From the NCBI GenBank assembly GCA_963575745.1, contig CAUYUJ010017629.1:1-64000 (forward strand): DNA of 64,000 nt, read 5' to 3'. Position 1 is the stretch's first letter, and each line of letters begins with the position of its first letter. Below the pieces are notes generated by a model. That model was not told where the DNA came from. It made no database searches and was given only the letters and a program-made list of their open reading frames with translations. This stretch comes from Prorocentrum cordatum. Its lineage: Eukaryota > Sar > Dinophyceae > Prorocentrales > Prorocentraceae. Shown piece by piece: positions 62,901 through 64,000 of this stretch. A program made the position numbers and the translations under genes.

Positions 62901-64000
62901 CCAGGGCGGCGCCTGGGCCCCCGCCGCGGCACGACGAAGAGGGGATTGGGGAGATCGATCTGGCTGTTCAGAGCGCGCCGCCGTGGGCCCAGTTCCGGCG
63001 ATCGCTGGGCCGATACGAGACGAACCTCCTCGCCGTTTGGAGGGGCGGGGCCGTGTGCGCGCCGACGCGCAGGCACGGCGGCGCGTGCGTTTGCCCGTTC
63101 GGTCGCGGGCGCACCCAGGCGTCGGTTCGGCACTTCTGGGCCGAGCGCCCGCGTTTTGCTGGACGTCGGCTCGAACTCGGGGAGAATCTGCGGGTCGCGC
63201 CGGCATGGTGGGGGGCCCAGCCCCGCGTCACGGCGAAAACGGGGTGGATCACTAAGGCTGCCGGGGGCTCGATTCAGCGTCGGGCTCAGCTGCAGGTGAT
63301 GGCGTGCCGCCTCGGCGTCGCCATCATGCAGGCGCTCGCCGGCCTCGGCGGGTGGGCCTTCGGGGACGCGGTCTCCCCGCCCGGGGCCCACCTGGGTCCT
63401 CCCTCCCTTCCCTCCCCTTTCCCTCCGGCGGGCGGCGTCTTGGCGGGCGGCGGGACGGACGACGACGACGCTGACGACCTCCCTCCCCCTCCTGGTGGTG
63501 GTGGTGGTGGTGGTCCCCCGGGTGCTGACAGCCGTCCTAATTAGCTCCGCTTCAGTCCTGTGGTCCACCGGCCCTTTTCCCAAGGTTTGAACAGCGCTGC
63601 GCGTTGTTTTAAACAGCAACTAGGGCAACGGCACCCTGCTGCTTTCAATTCTCAGGAGGAGCAGGAGGAGAGGGAAGAGGGAGGGGAGGGCGGGGGGAGG
63701 AGGCCAAGAGGAGGAGGCCAAGAGGAGGAGGAGGAGGAGGAGGAGGAGGAGGAGGAGGAGGAGGAGGAGGAGGAGGAGGAGGAGGAGGGGGAGGGGGAGG
63801 AGGAGGAGGAGGAGCTGCCCCGTCGGGGGCCTCCCTTCCCTCCTCCCGCTCCCCCCAGAGGACGGCGGAGGCCGTGCGGGGCGTGGTCAGCGGCGTGGCG
63901 GGCGTGCCCGCGAGCTCCGTGCTGGTCCGCTTGTCGACCGTGGACGACGAGGGCGGCGCCGGCCGGCGCCTGGCCGCAGGAACGACCGGCGACGAGCGAC
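32623..64000 (+). CDS. Giant mosaic gene: S1 protease, Cys-rich modules, Ala-Thr-Ser repeats, SEA-like modules (partial)
   Basis: Plus-strand exons listed separately below join in phase where borders are clear. The order is trypsin domain (32.6-36.0 kb), Cys-rich modules (36.0-40.9 kb), Pro/Ala hinge (54.06 kb), Ala-Thr-Ser repeats and SEA-like modules (55.4-57.9 kb, resuming at 63.86 kb). The composition is that of a secreted or cell-surface mosaic protein. The trypsin N-terminal IVGG strand and any signal peptide were not found and must lie in exons upstream, or the gene is truncated. It runs off the right edge. The introns are crowded with MITEs, a 10.2-kb transposon and a LINE fragment. 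Whether one transcript spans the 13-kb gap across the transposon is inference from strand, style and order; it could be two neighbouring genes. Confidence 0.55.
33157..33297. repeat. Inverted-repeat element in trypsin intron 1
   Basis: Terminal arms TCATGGGCATTATA and TATAATGCCCATGA enclose about 110 bp of C/G runs. It is preceded by a direct duplication of CAACGCAGACCTCCCAAGCA. Confidence 0.65.
33435..33545 (+). CDS. Trypsin-domain exon 2
   Basis: Reads [18 protein letters not shown], then [19 protein letters not shown]. The CxITGWG block is diagnostic of S1 proteases. The donor is GC (GAG|GCGGGC at 33546). No AG acceptor lies within about 40 bp upstream in the expected phase, so the 5' border is approximate or uses a non-standard site. 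Confidence 0.8.
33692..33863. mobile_element. AT-rich MITE-like element in trypsin intron 2
   Basis: Ends CGTACACC...ATGCTTAAGAAA and TTTCTTAAGCAT...GGTGTACAG are inverted repeats of about 27 bp with few mismatches. The AT-rich interior contrasts sharply with its surroundings. No coding capacity. Confidence 0.7.
34326..34400. repeat. Tandem 10-bp repeat (CCCGCTTAAT)
   Basis: About seven copies of a decamer close to TCCCGCTTAA, some with TTAT or GGC variants. The region 33,870-35,470 otherwise shows no convincing exon. Confidence 0.8.
35474..35679 (+). CDS. Trypsin-domain exon 3 (catalytic Ser)
   Basis: Acceptor CCGAG|GCC. The frame reads [11 protein letters not shown], then [10 protein letters not shown] and [15 protein letters not shown] (catalytic Ser, with Asp six residues before it as in trypsin-specificity enzymes), and ends at SWGVG. 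Donor GTGCTG at 35680. The in-frame TGA right after belongs to the intron. Confidence 0.88.
35855..36107 (+). CDS. Exon 4: end of trypsin domain and first Cys-rich module
   Basis: Acceptor TTTCCCCAG. The join restores [16 protein letters not shown], which forms the S1 pocket wall, followed by the C-terminal helix RGWIDHHV. A Pro/Thr/Ala linker leads into a module with [32 protein letters not shown]. Donor CAG|GTGTGC at 36108. Phases with exons 3 and 5 agree. Confidence 0.85.
36110..38290 (+). other. Intron, no further exon recognised
   Basis: Between the CAG|GTGTGC donor and the next VCKEC exon I find only an R5 element (37.4 kb), a T/G-run at 37,110-37,128 and a pyrimidine-rich tract at 38,098-38,235 shortly before the acceptor. 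The recurring CTCGTCGCCACGGCTGGATTCG-like segments near 35.76, 36.62, 39.07 and 39.84 kb are short dispersed repeats. Confidence 0.5.
37406..37566. mobile_element. Small inverted-repeat element (family R5), copy 2
   Basis: GCGCAGAGG and GGGGGAAGGCTTCTT on the left; AAGAAGCCTTGCCCCC and CTCTGCGCGC on the right. It matches copy 1 in both ends and in the CTTCTTAGA interior. Confidence 0.6.
38298..38394 (+). CDS. Exon 5: Cys-rich continuation
   Basis: Acceptor GGCCAG|GTG gives [17 protein letters not shown], then [13 protein letters not shown], continuing directly from GLLAEQ of exon 4. The probable donor GTCCAC at 38395 is immediately followed by a dimeric MITE, so the exon end was remodelled by that insertion. 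Confidence 0.65.
38401..38614. mobile_element. Dimeric MITE (family R4), copy 3
   Basis: Two units with the same ends as copies 1 and 2; the second unit is shorter in its 3' half. TCCAC precedes it at 38396-38400, and TCCAC reappears at 38619 after four extra bases, so the duplication is imperfect. It starts six bases past the probable exon 5 donor. Confidence 0.8.
38748..38942. repeat. (GGA)n microsatellite
   Basis: Almost pure GGA trinucleotides with a few G insertions. Poly-Glu and poly-Ser frames here are artefacts. Confidence 0.95.
39182..39330. repeat. Hairpin repeat family R1, single copy
   Basis: Contains CGCCCATTGATCGCCGATAG, CTATCGGCGATGTATCGC and a right end with CGATCGTTGCCCCTC, as in the copy at 60.63-60.83 kb. 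Confidence 0.65.
39566..39731. mobile_element. 166-bp inverted-repeat element (family R6), copy 1
   Basis: Starts CAAGGGCTCCCTCGAGGG and ends GGGAGCCCTAG, with interior GCGCGAAGTTATTCGCGC repeats on both sides of a pyrimidine tract. Near-identical six-base flanks CACTGC and CATTGC could be the target duplication. Copy 2 is at 57,970-58,143. Confidence 0.75.
39907..40154. mobile_element. MITE family R3, intact copy (empty site of the transposon)
   Basis: Imperfect terminal inverted repeats of about 45 bp (left TCGGGAGCCTCGAG..., right complement TCGGGGATCTTCTG...) are flanked by GACGA at 39902-39906 and 40155-40159. Base by base it matches the copy split by the 10.2-kb transposon, and it preserves the uninterrupted junction CCCCCTCTGGCTGACC. 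Confidence 0.85.
40731..40900 (+). CDS. Exon 6: second Cys-rich module
   Basis: After ACACAAG the frame reads [17 protein letters not shown], then [15 protein letters not shown], parallel to [14 protein letters not shown] of exons 4-5. It then enters an Ala/Pro linker ([10 protein letters not shown]). The 3' border is unclear. The flanking segments near 38.62 and 40.62 kb both contain CATCCAC and GGTGGAT(A/G)TGGCCAT, suggesting a local duplication. Confidence 0.65.
41094..41318. mobile_element. TIR element family R2, copy 1
   Basis: Ends carry TAGATGGGGTCGG and its complement CCGACCCCATCTA. The core holds palindromic runs of GCATCGGCGATG and CGATGCATCGCC. Two other copies are at 56.64 and 59.76 kb. 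Confidence 0.75.
41685..41702 (+). repeat. Left terminal inverted repeat
   Basis: CTGCAATGATCGCCCCCC, the exact complement of 51912-51929. Loose similarity continues a few bases inward (TTGTTTCA versus TTGCTGAA). Confidence 0.92.
41703..42187. other. AT-rich left subterminal region
   Basis: About 290 bp of AT-rich DNA with repeated ATAG, AAATAG and TATAG motifs, then a pyrimidine tract at 42,010-42,075. Degenerate hairpin-like repeats (CAGCGGTCAACCACTGC, CAAGCGGTCACCC) lead into array 1. No gene is visible. It probably holds transposase-binding sites and a promoter. Confidence 0.55.
42188..42395. repeat. Hairpin array 1 (8 units)
   Basis: Eight 17-18 nt units of AGCGGT-loop-ACCGCT (loops TTCCC, TTCCCT, TTACCT, TGACCT and similar) are joined by TTGCCGAAGT-type linkers of about 10 nt. 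It is the only array that lies upstream of a gene rather than after one. Confidence 0.92.
42547..44013 (+). CDS. Transposon gene A: 444-aa basic protein with one GC-AG intron
   Basis: Exon 1 runs 42547-43818 and exon 2 runs 43951-44013. The intron starts GCCCC and ends TTGCAG, and joins VENEVK to [20 protein letters not shown]. Without splicing the frame would run into a poly-Pro tail and stop at 43896. The N-terminal third is helical ([20 protein letters not shown]). A middle block ([20 protein letters not shown]) looks globular. A Lys/Ala run ([20 protein letters not shown]) precedes a C-terminal module of about 65 residues ([20 protein letters not shown]...). Such modules recur in dinoflagellate proteins, and I infer DNA or RNA binding. 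ATG at 42547 is the first Met in a well-biased frame after array 1. Confidence 0.75.
44146..44266. repeat. Hairpin array 2 (4 units)
   Basis: One AGCGGTGAGCCCACCGCT and three AGCGGTCTTCCAACCGCT units, starting 133 bp after the stop of gene A. Confidence 0.92.
44532..45227 (+). CDS. Transposon gene B: 231-aa protein with Gly/Lys-rich tail
   Basis: ATG at 44532 (CCATGGCG context) opens [20 protein letters not shown], an acidic helical N-terminus. The middle contains [19 protein letters not shown] and a Trp/Gly patch ([19 protein letters not shown]). The last 45 residues are Gly/Lys/Asp repeats ([19 protein letters not shown]), a typical nucleic-acid-binding disordered tail. No enzyme motif is seen. 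It could be an accessory DNA-binding or structural protein of the transposon. Confidence 0.72.
   Translation: MATPTLSFEELLDELDAAQRSNSSSSHQPASTLDEIVEALRQPAPAPDEDEAGGSSARMDDQSDEFDGEISRLLHAREAAPEEPSPWAARPMSIGRSSDLTPDELQTLRTEERLARAGNVPWQERGPDPGWGIAAWRGQPLRLGRNGGQVRYAKRGGRNKEVYRELAGQGRLTPTPGGTRSEHLHLSKGKGDGKAGFGKDKGDGKTSKGKKGEGKKGGQSSGSKGKGKHKA
45327..45445. repeat. Hairpin array 3 (4 units)
   Basis: One AGCGGTTTGCCCACCGCT and three AGCGGTCAGCCCACCGCT units, 100 bp after the stop of gene B. Confidence 0.92.
45763..46389 (+). CDS. Transposon gene C: 208-aa hypothetical protein
   Basis: Start at ATG 45763 (CCATGGCT). Residues 1-75 read like a compact domain ([19 protein letters not shown], then [20 protein letters not shown] and [17 protein letters not shown]). 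A basic stretch [11 protein letters not shown] may be a nuclear signal. A Ser/Gly/Arg linker follows, and then an Asn/Ala-rich helix ([20 protein letters not shown]). Several Cys and His are present but no complete zinc motif. Function unknown; codon bias matches genes A, B and D. Confidence 0.72.
   Translation: MAAEDDAWVYYEIDACPCASECNETNFKNWKPWGSTPEEARQKVVDHLMRSGVHAQSRGDMPDGVAKDYFIALVDGCEVHERQWKQQKKKRKAADSVDLEVQVSRQEVQRMMRTGLHRPVSPPRRRGGSSGSGSIVAAPHQRTVQEVFSDFADNAARCGRNARNAARLSEAAAGSFNEQAEVFENAANDIMLFLTQQHRASSSRRGAL
46446..46661. repeat. Hairpin array 4 (8 units)
   Basis: Eight units with loops TGGCCC, TGCCCC, TGCCCT, CGGCAT and TGACCC; one stem carries a G (GCCGCT). It begins 57 bp after the stop of gene C. 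Confidence 0.92.
46797..46935. repeat. AT-rich nested fold-back upstream of gene D
   Basis: Repeated TTTCCGTTAGTTTCCG and complementary CGGAAACTAACGGAAA blocks sit on both sides of a centre near TTTCCCAGGAAA (46861-46870). They make a multi-branched palindrome. It lies 110 bp ahead of the gene D Met, a plausible promoter or replication structure. Confidence 0.75.
47045..48649 (+). CDS. Transposon gene D: 534-aa zinc-ribbon and KEKE-rich protein
   Basis: The first in-frame ATG is 47045 ([13 protein letters not shown]). A Pro run and a basic stretch ([13 protein letters not shown]) lead to Ala/Glu-rich repeats with NKHAKHEA twice. A Cys cluster at about residues 166-195 ([11 protein letters not shown] and VFCCGTCN) looks like a zinc ribbon. 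It is followed by a globular block of about 110 residues ([39 protein letters not shown]). A Ser/Glu patch then gives a long Lys/Glu coiled segment ([20 protein letters not shown]) and a helical C-terminus. This suggests a DNA-binding accessory protein. The 465-aa antisense frame over it is a shadow. Confidence 0.75.
   Translation: MSASKQAGLSAFWPHAPPPPPPPPEPKKKAKATGAKREPAGGPDAPNKHAKHEAAYSPDAAEPANKHAKHEAEAELDAPREQAKAAAEDEWPEIDADDEGEAEAAADAEAEAVPKASAPPVPRDETLPAEAQPPTDEPLPAAPPKQLENQGWGGKALVPPTQQPSCKFCRTFLDPFAKGVRLLRKTPPVFCCGTCNSKTTTLAKVFGHWPIDEFKQLTVGEQSTFFQTCGTGQDSIKKAVHEQVMKKWAHQKTNKVSGDFMPEWYWRNQGMPEETVKRMKDLAPGEEHPIFGDTFQVMVHGTSESATEELARQQMVSAATRKAKGTAAASSAAAGSGSATEAAAAEGPRAALAPAPTSSSSTSDSESSSSESKKKKNKKNKKKKDKPKKKEQRQKEKKKTREVDKRATEKAEKDKLRKQRAAQAAAEKEEKRAKRQTQSDAAKALAKVSPLASSLETALNHSMITDVPKFVAKTAKEALATLKKYAQEAEEAIKTHDPQPLSFKLEEVISDARAAQDSHDKLADVLKSVEQAAK
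48761..48961. repeat. Hairpin array 5 (6 units)
   Basis: Units AGCGGTAAGCCAACCGCT, AGCGGTAGAACCACCGCT, two AGCGGTAGACCCACCGCT and two AGCGGTAAACCCACCGCT. It starts 112 bp after the stop of gene D. Base changes lie in the loop, and stems are conserved. Confidence 0.92.
49013..49066. repeat. Perfect 54-bp palindrome
   Basis: Two 27-bp arms (beginning GGTCCCTGATTCGAAAATGG) meet at TTG|CAA (49039/49040) without spacer or mismatch. It lies between hairpin array 5 and the gene E promoter-like region. Confidence 0.92.
49126..49275 (+). promoter_or_regulatory. Phased 19-20 bp repeats upstream of the putative transposase
   Basis: About eight degenerate units of T(A/G)CACTTTGA(n)TT(n) follow each other with a 19-20 bp period in an AT-rich patch, starting at TACACTTTGAATT. 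The position, ending about 200 bp before the likely start codon of gene E, suggests a promoter or a protein-binding array. Inference only. Confidence 0.5.
49480..51489 (+). CDS. Transposon gene E: 669-aa Tnp2/DUF4218-like putative transposase
   Basis: The preferred start is ATG 49480 ([11 protein letters not shown]). The frame is open upstream to another ATG at 49372 through a GCGACGCGACGCGC direct repeat. Features reminiscent of EnSpm/CACTA Tnp2 proteins are: an Asp-containing block [18 protein letters not shown] followed by C-x2-C (Cys 245 and 248, PCMNCLN); [11 protein letters not shown] at about 331-341 in the place of the family HD-MHL motif; and [11 protein letters not shown] plus [20 protein letters not shown] at about 493-527, which parallels DUF4218. 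The C-terminal 130 residues look beta-rich ([19 protein letters not shown]). It has no introns. Catalytic residues cannot be proven by eye. It is the last gene before the right TIR. Confidence 0.75.
   Translation: MAESKPAKIRRLFAGTGLSRNHTQLSELLQRLRTADEADREAALACNRGHLQRALDDLWKQTCQLEHFECTAHTRGMELGATLSLPKVLQLAARTAPGYASLLNELWRQRPCTAESPCHLVCYADEFVPGNVLRQDNRRKCFGMFVTIREFGPHITKHVEAWLPVICIRSTVAKQIEGGASNVVRTFLRRMFIEDEISTKGVLVQLDAAASGTAAMYFKLGNLVLDGDAARIVFSQLGANANLPCMNCLNVLQLRGDAVRMPRGFVGLRCSYPSLFSRATDGDIWQKADEVLALAPRHLQAGQTARGIKRVPLGVIFDHELRPRCPPIRTSTHDAMHILNGMACLEMSLILVAMFRHSWLSWGGVRTWMESNWKLCGAFSGASAELKAAWNDARQKAFQENKEFKAGASELIMIIPLFNYVLHCVVKPCGILDKEIRSCNSLALICGFLKQGKFGRDVSSTASGLDAMFAEHAEAFNDAYPKGDVIPKAHWGFHLAHQLRRDGYSIDCFVGERQNCIMKNCAQSVKNTRSLEKSILSRVLADRLGALADADFFLDRLHKPESSPTLARAAGVSSASMSGSMKFRGTTLAAGDAVWCDGVVCIVAGCAFLDTAPVIVVDEMVFVEQVSPAASRWRSAPGGFYSLVLLADCDVVLSAGFSWDGDGVVVLAW
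51553..51647. repeat. Hairpin array 6 (3 units plus one degenerate)
   Basis: AGCGGTGGGGCTACCGCT, a decayed AGCGGTTGTCTACCCC, and two AGCGGTTGGTCTACCGCT units. It begins 64 bp after the stop of gene E. Confidence 0.9.
51736..51911. other. AT-rich right subterminal region
   Basis: Contains AAATAGTG, the palindrome AATAGCGGCGCTATT, CACTATTTG and several CTAAAT repeats, echoing the AAATAG motifs of the left end. No gene seen. Confidence 0.6.
51912..51929 (-). repeat. Right terminal inverted repeat
   Basis: GGGGGGCGATCATTGCAG, exact complement of the left end, followed by the duplicated TG and then the rest of the interrupted R3 repeat. Confidence 0.92.
52097..53730. other. Intron sequence without recognised gene
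   Basis: No frame here combines protein-like composition with splice signals. Short matches to dispersed intron repeats are present. Confidence 0.4.
53736..53885. mobile_element. TIR element family R7, copy 1
   Basis: Arms GAAGCTCCGCGCGGATTTCT and its near-complement (AGAAATCCGCGCGGAGCTCC-type) surround a GGCGCCTCTGGCGC core. A second copy lies at 54,262-54,436. Confidence 0.75.
54060..54249 (+). CDS. Exon 7: Pro/Ala/Thr hinge
   Basis: Acceptor CTACCCGCAG|G. The frame is [15 protein letters not shown] repeated, then [20 protein letters not shown] and [11 protein letters not shown]. It is a typical extended linker in secreted mosaic proteins. The 3' border is either a GC donor near 54190 or just before the R7 element at 54249. 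Confidence 0.6.
54262..54436. mobile_element. TIR element family R7, copy 2
   Basis: Long arms AACATAAACTTTTGGCGCTC and complement around the same GGCGCCTCCGGCG-type core. It is better preserved at its tips than copy 1. Confidence 0.8.
54440..55376. other. Intron sequence without recognised gene
   Basis: I see no convincing exon. Composition is less GC-extreme than elsewhere. Confidence 0.4.
55377..55740 (+). CDS. Exon 8: Ala-Thr-Ser repeat and start of SEA-like module
   Basis: Acceptor GGCGGTAG|G. The correct frame is [20 protein letters not shown], then many [10 protein letters not shown] repeats (DNA unit ACGTCGGCCACTGCG), followed by [20 protein letters not shown] and [14 protein letters not shown]. 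Mucin-like repeats of this kind suit O-glycosylated surface proteins. The 3' border is unclear near 55740. Cys/Asp/Val/Gly frames across it are shadows. Confidence 0.65.
55997..56100 (+). CDS. Exon 9: SEA-like module segment
   Basis: Acceptor GCCCCAG at 55990-55996; donor CAG|GTATGC at 56101. The frame reads [18 protein letters not shown], then [13 protein letters not shown]. It ends in phase 0, fitting exon 10. Confidence 0.6.
56637..56868. mobile_element. TIR element family R2, copy 2
   Basis: CTAGATGGGGTCGGAG on the left and CGGACCCTATCTGGGAGGCC on the right enclose repeated GATGCATCGCCGATGC and ACATCGGCGATGC. It lies in the intron between exons 9 and 10; a (TG)n tract lies at 56,253-56,372. 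Confidence 0.75.
57138..57905 (+). CDS. Exon 10: SEA-like module, Ala-Thr-Ser repeats, next module start
   Basis: After CCCCGAG the frame continues [20 protein letters not shown], then [10 protein letters not shown] and [19 protein letters not shown], a pattern like SEA-type modules of dinoflagellate surface proteins. Repeats of [17 protein letters not shown] follow (DNA unit GCGACGTCGGCCACG), then a Pro/Thr stretch and [19 protein letters not shown]. That segment is completed by exon 11. The donor is near GACTCCAG|GACCC or CCC|GTGACC; after it the frame stops at 57941. Confidence 0.7.
57917..58196. mobile_element. Inverted-repeat element R6 copy 2 flanked by a 53-bp direct duplication
   Basis: The 174-bp element at 57970-58143 matches the copy at 39,566. 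On each side lies an identical 53-bp segment (57917-57969 and 58144-58196, beginning CAGAGCGCGCGTCGCGCGGG). Its left copy overlaps the end of exon 10. Confidence 0.85.
58200..59750. other. Intron sequence, no exon recognised
   Basis: The only structured item is a hairpin GTGGGACGACAAGAG...CTTGTCGTCCCAC at 58,262-58,302. Otherwise no protein-like frame with splice signals. Confidence 0.4.
59759..59978. mobile_element. TIR element family R2, copy 3
   Basis: Best-preserved copy. AGGCCTCCTAGATGGGGTCG on the left and its near-complement CCCCATCTGGGAGGCCT on the right, with TA on both outer sides. Inner repeats of CGATACATCGCCGATGCATC. Confidence 0.8.
60121..60315. repeat. (GGA)n/(GGGA)n microsatellite
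   Basis: GGA repeats change to GGGA repeats near 60,165-60,205 and back. Confidence 0.95.
60630..60835. repeat. Hairpin repeat family R1, single copy
   Basis: CGCCCATTGATCGCCGACAG, ATCGGCGGTGTATCGCCGAT and right end CTATGGTTGCCCCTC match the copies at 39.2 and 0.9 kb. Confidence 0.7.
61080..61392. repeat. (GGA)n followed by (CACACC/CGCACA)n microsatellites
   Basis: A GGA block occupies 61,083-61,127. A CA-based tract with successive CACACC and ACGCAC higher-order units occupies 61,248-61,392. Confidence 0.95.
61421..61726 (+). CDS. Low-confidence 101-aa ORF
   Basis: ATG at 61421 after the CA repeat gives [20 protein letters not shown], then a charged segment [20 protein letters not shown]. 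The other strand is also open. No family or splice evidence; it may be chance or part of the retroelement 5' side. Confidence 0.2.
   Translation: MPTDIVVVWQSFEKLVHYQYARRPDAKRMPRAQEPEPIVHREKLSIEKEADNARTAKQEANASERAFSITKTTAVRGLGSYTAPRRATSRTLTRASNRNLR
61960..63620 (+). mobile_element. 5'-truncated non-LTR retrotransposon
   Basis: A reverse-transcriptase 3' half and C-terminal region without introns sit in the plus gene's last intron. The ORF's homology begins abruptly just before the RT motif B, as in 5'-truncated LINEs. No poly-A tail or clear target duplication was seen. Confidence 0.65.
61985..63544 (+). CDS. LINE-type reverse transcriptase, C-terminal part
   Basis: The frame is open from 61832, but recognisable protein starts near 61985. 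RT motif B is [14 protein letters not shown] (62021-62062) and the catalytic motif C is SYVDDRS (YVDD at 62129-62140). Downstream there is a thumb-like region and a Cys/His-containing C-terminal block ([23 protein letters not shown]). It then reaches a Gly/Pro/Asp-rich end and a TAG at 63542. The N-terminal RT motifs and endonuclease are absent, so it is not autonomous. The 478-aa antisense frame is a shadow. Confidence 0.75.
   Translation, partial: GRRRDTAAALHPTRGLPPGDPSSGRILSLVLCPWHAAIRSVPRTRAWSYVDDRSIKAAAAVDRDRALAITAEIDRRLGFSENIRKRQVWSGTQSAEHLGVRAAVGDAATWPQLPEPRDGWGQIRSQVRRLRTVPGGQRTREFAALMCIAPKHRWSAPFCAIPPCDLIALTFRSVVRTRCAWWCARRWYAERVSLHPVFGTACAVLKAARGGPASRLLSVALSEHSGVFGLLPVAAGSLPEGVWLLPAPGLDPRAAAAVAAAAAADSREARTRHPGTPRPPRRAFDASSDRGQHVLRECARAALLRPRAAPGPPPRHDEEGIGEIDLAVQSAPPWAQFRRSLGRYETNLLAVWRGGAVCAPTRRHGGACVCPFGRGRTQASVRHFWAERPRFAGRRLELGENLRVAPAWWGAQPRVTAKTGWITKAAGGSIQRRAQLQVMACRLGVAIMQALAGLGGWAFGDAVSPPGAHLGPPSLPSPFPPAGGVLAGGGTDDDDADDLPPPPGGGGGGGPPGADSRPN
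63656..63812. repeat. (GGA)n microsatellite
   Basis: GGA trinucleotides with early GGAGGCCAAGA variants, just upstream of exon 11. Confidence 0.95.
63859..64000 (+). CDS. Exon 11: SEA-like module continuation (cut by window end)
   Basis: Acceptor CTCCCCCCAG. The frame reads [20 protein letters not shown], then [20 protein letters not shown]. The V-(x)n-GVP-S-V-V-L pattern completes the MQVSDPEGF half-module of exon 10, which is the main support for linking the two across 6 kb. Confidence 0.65.

Noticed and set aside
62183-63619. 478-aa minus-strand ORF
   Set aside because: Antisense of the reverse-transcriptase frame, which carries real RT motifs.
1-64000. tRNA, rRNA, riboswitch, Shine-Dalgarno or bacterial promoter features
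   Set aside because: No cloverleaf, rRNA core or prokaryotic signal was recognised; gene structure is clearly eukaryotic.
1-64000. Dinoflagellate spliced-leader sequence relics at transcript starts
   Set aside because: I looked for the TTTTGGCTCAAG-type core and did not notice a convincing match; a computed search is needed to exclude it.

Overview
The window looks like nuclear DNA of a dinoflagellate. It is very GC-rich, with long pyrimidine, GGA and CA microsatellites and many small exons in long introns. Introns begin with GT, GC or GA and end in AG, usually followed by G. Prorocentrum is my guess from this overall style. No rRNA, tRNA or prokaryotic signal was found. Exon joins below were worked out by hand from reading frame and splice phase and are inferences.

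Layout. Positions 1-29,170 are coded almost entirely on the minus strand. Reading downstream from the right, this block holds: a cytosine-5 DNA methyltransferase gene (29,166 to 22,247) with motifs I, IV, VI-like, VIII, IX and X spread over nine exons; a 128-codon ORF; a 1,376-aa uninterrupted ORF with a C-terminal PHD-like finger; two intron-rich genes of unknown function (14,599-9,676 and 8,873-4,477); and a 422-aa acidic repeat ORF (3,929-2,661). Positions 29,170-32,620 form a gene-poor strand-switch zone. From 32,623 to the right edge the host coding is on the plus strand. I interpret it as one mosaic gene of more than 31 kb: a trypsin-type S1 protease domain (His, Asp and Ser all present), Cys-rich modules, a Pro/Ala hinge, Ala-Thr-Ser repeats and SEA-like modules, running off the window.

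The most striking object sits in an intron of that gene. It is a 10,245-bp mobile element (41,685-51,929) with 18-bp perfect terminal inverted repeats and a 2-bp TG target duplication. It is inserted into a 244-248 bp MITE-like repeat whose intact sister copy lies 1.5 kb upstream, so the empty site is visible. The element carries five same-strand genes: a basic protein with one GC-AG intron, a Gly/Lys-rich protein, a 208-aa protein, a zinc-ribbon/KEKE protein, and a 669-aa protein with Tnp2/DUF4218-like features (the probable transposase). Six arrays of an 18-nt hairpin, AGCGGT-6 nt-ACCGCT (33 good copies plus one degenerate), punctuate it. One array lies 57-133 bp after every stop codon and one lies ahead of the first gene. 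I know of no described system with this organisation.

The rest is a dense population of small inverted-repeat elements: tandem-dimer MITEs with 5-bp duplications, three or more TIR families with GATCGGCGATGCATCG-type cores, and a 174-bp element flanked by a 53-bp direct duplication. A 5'-truncated non-LTR retrotransposon with a YVDD reverse-transcriptase motif (about 61,960-63,544) sits in the last intron.
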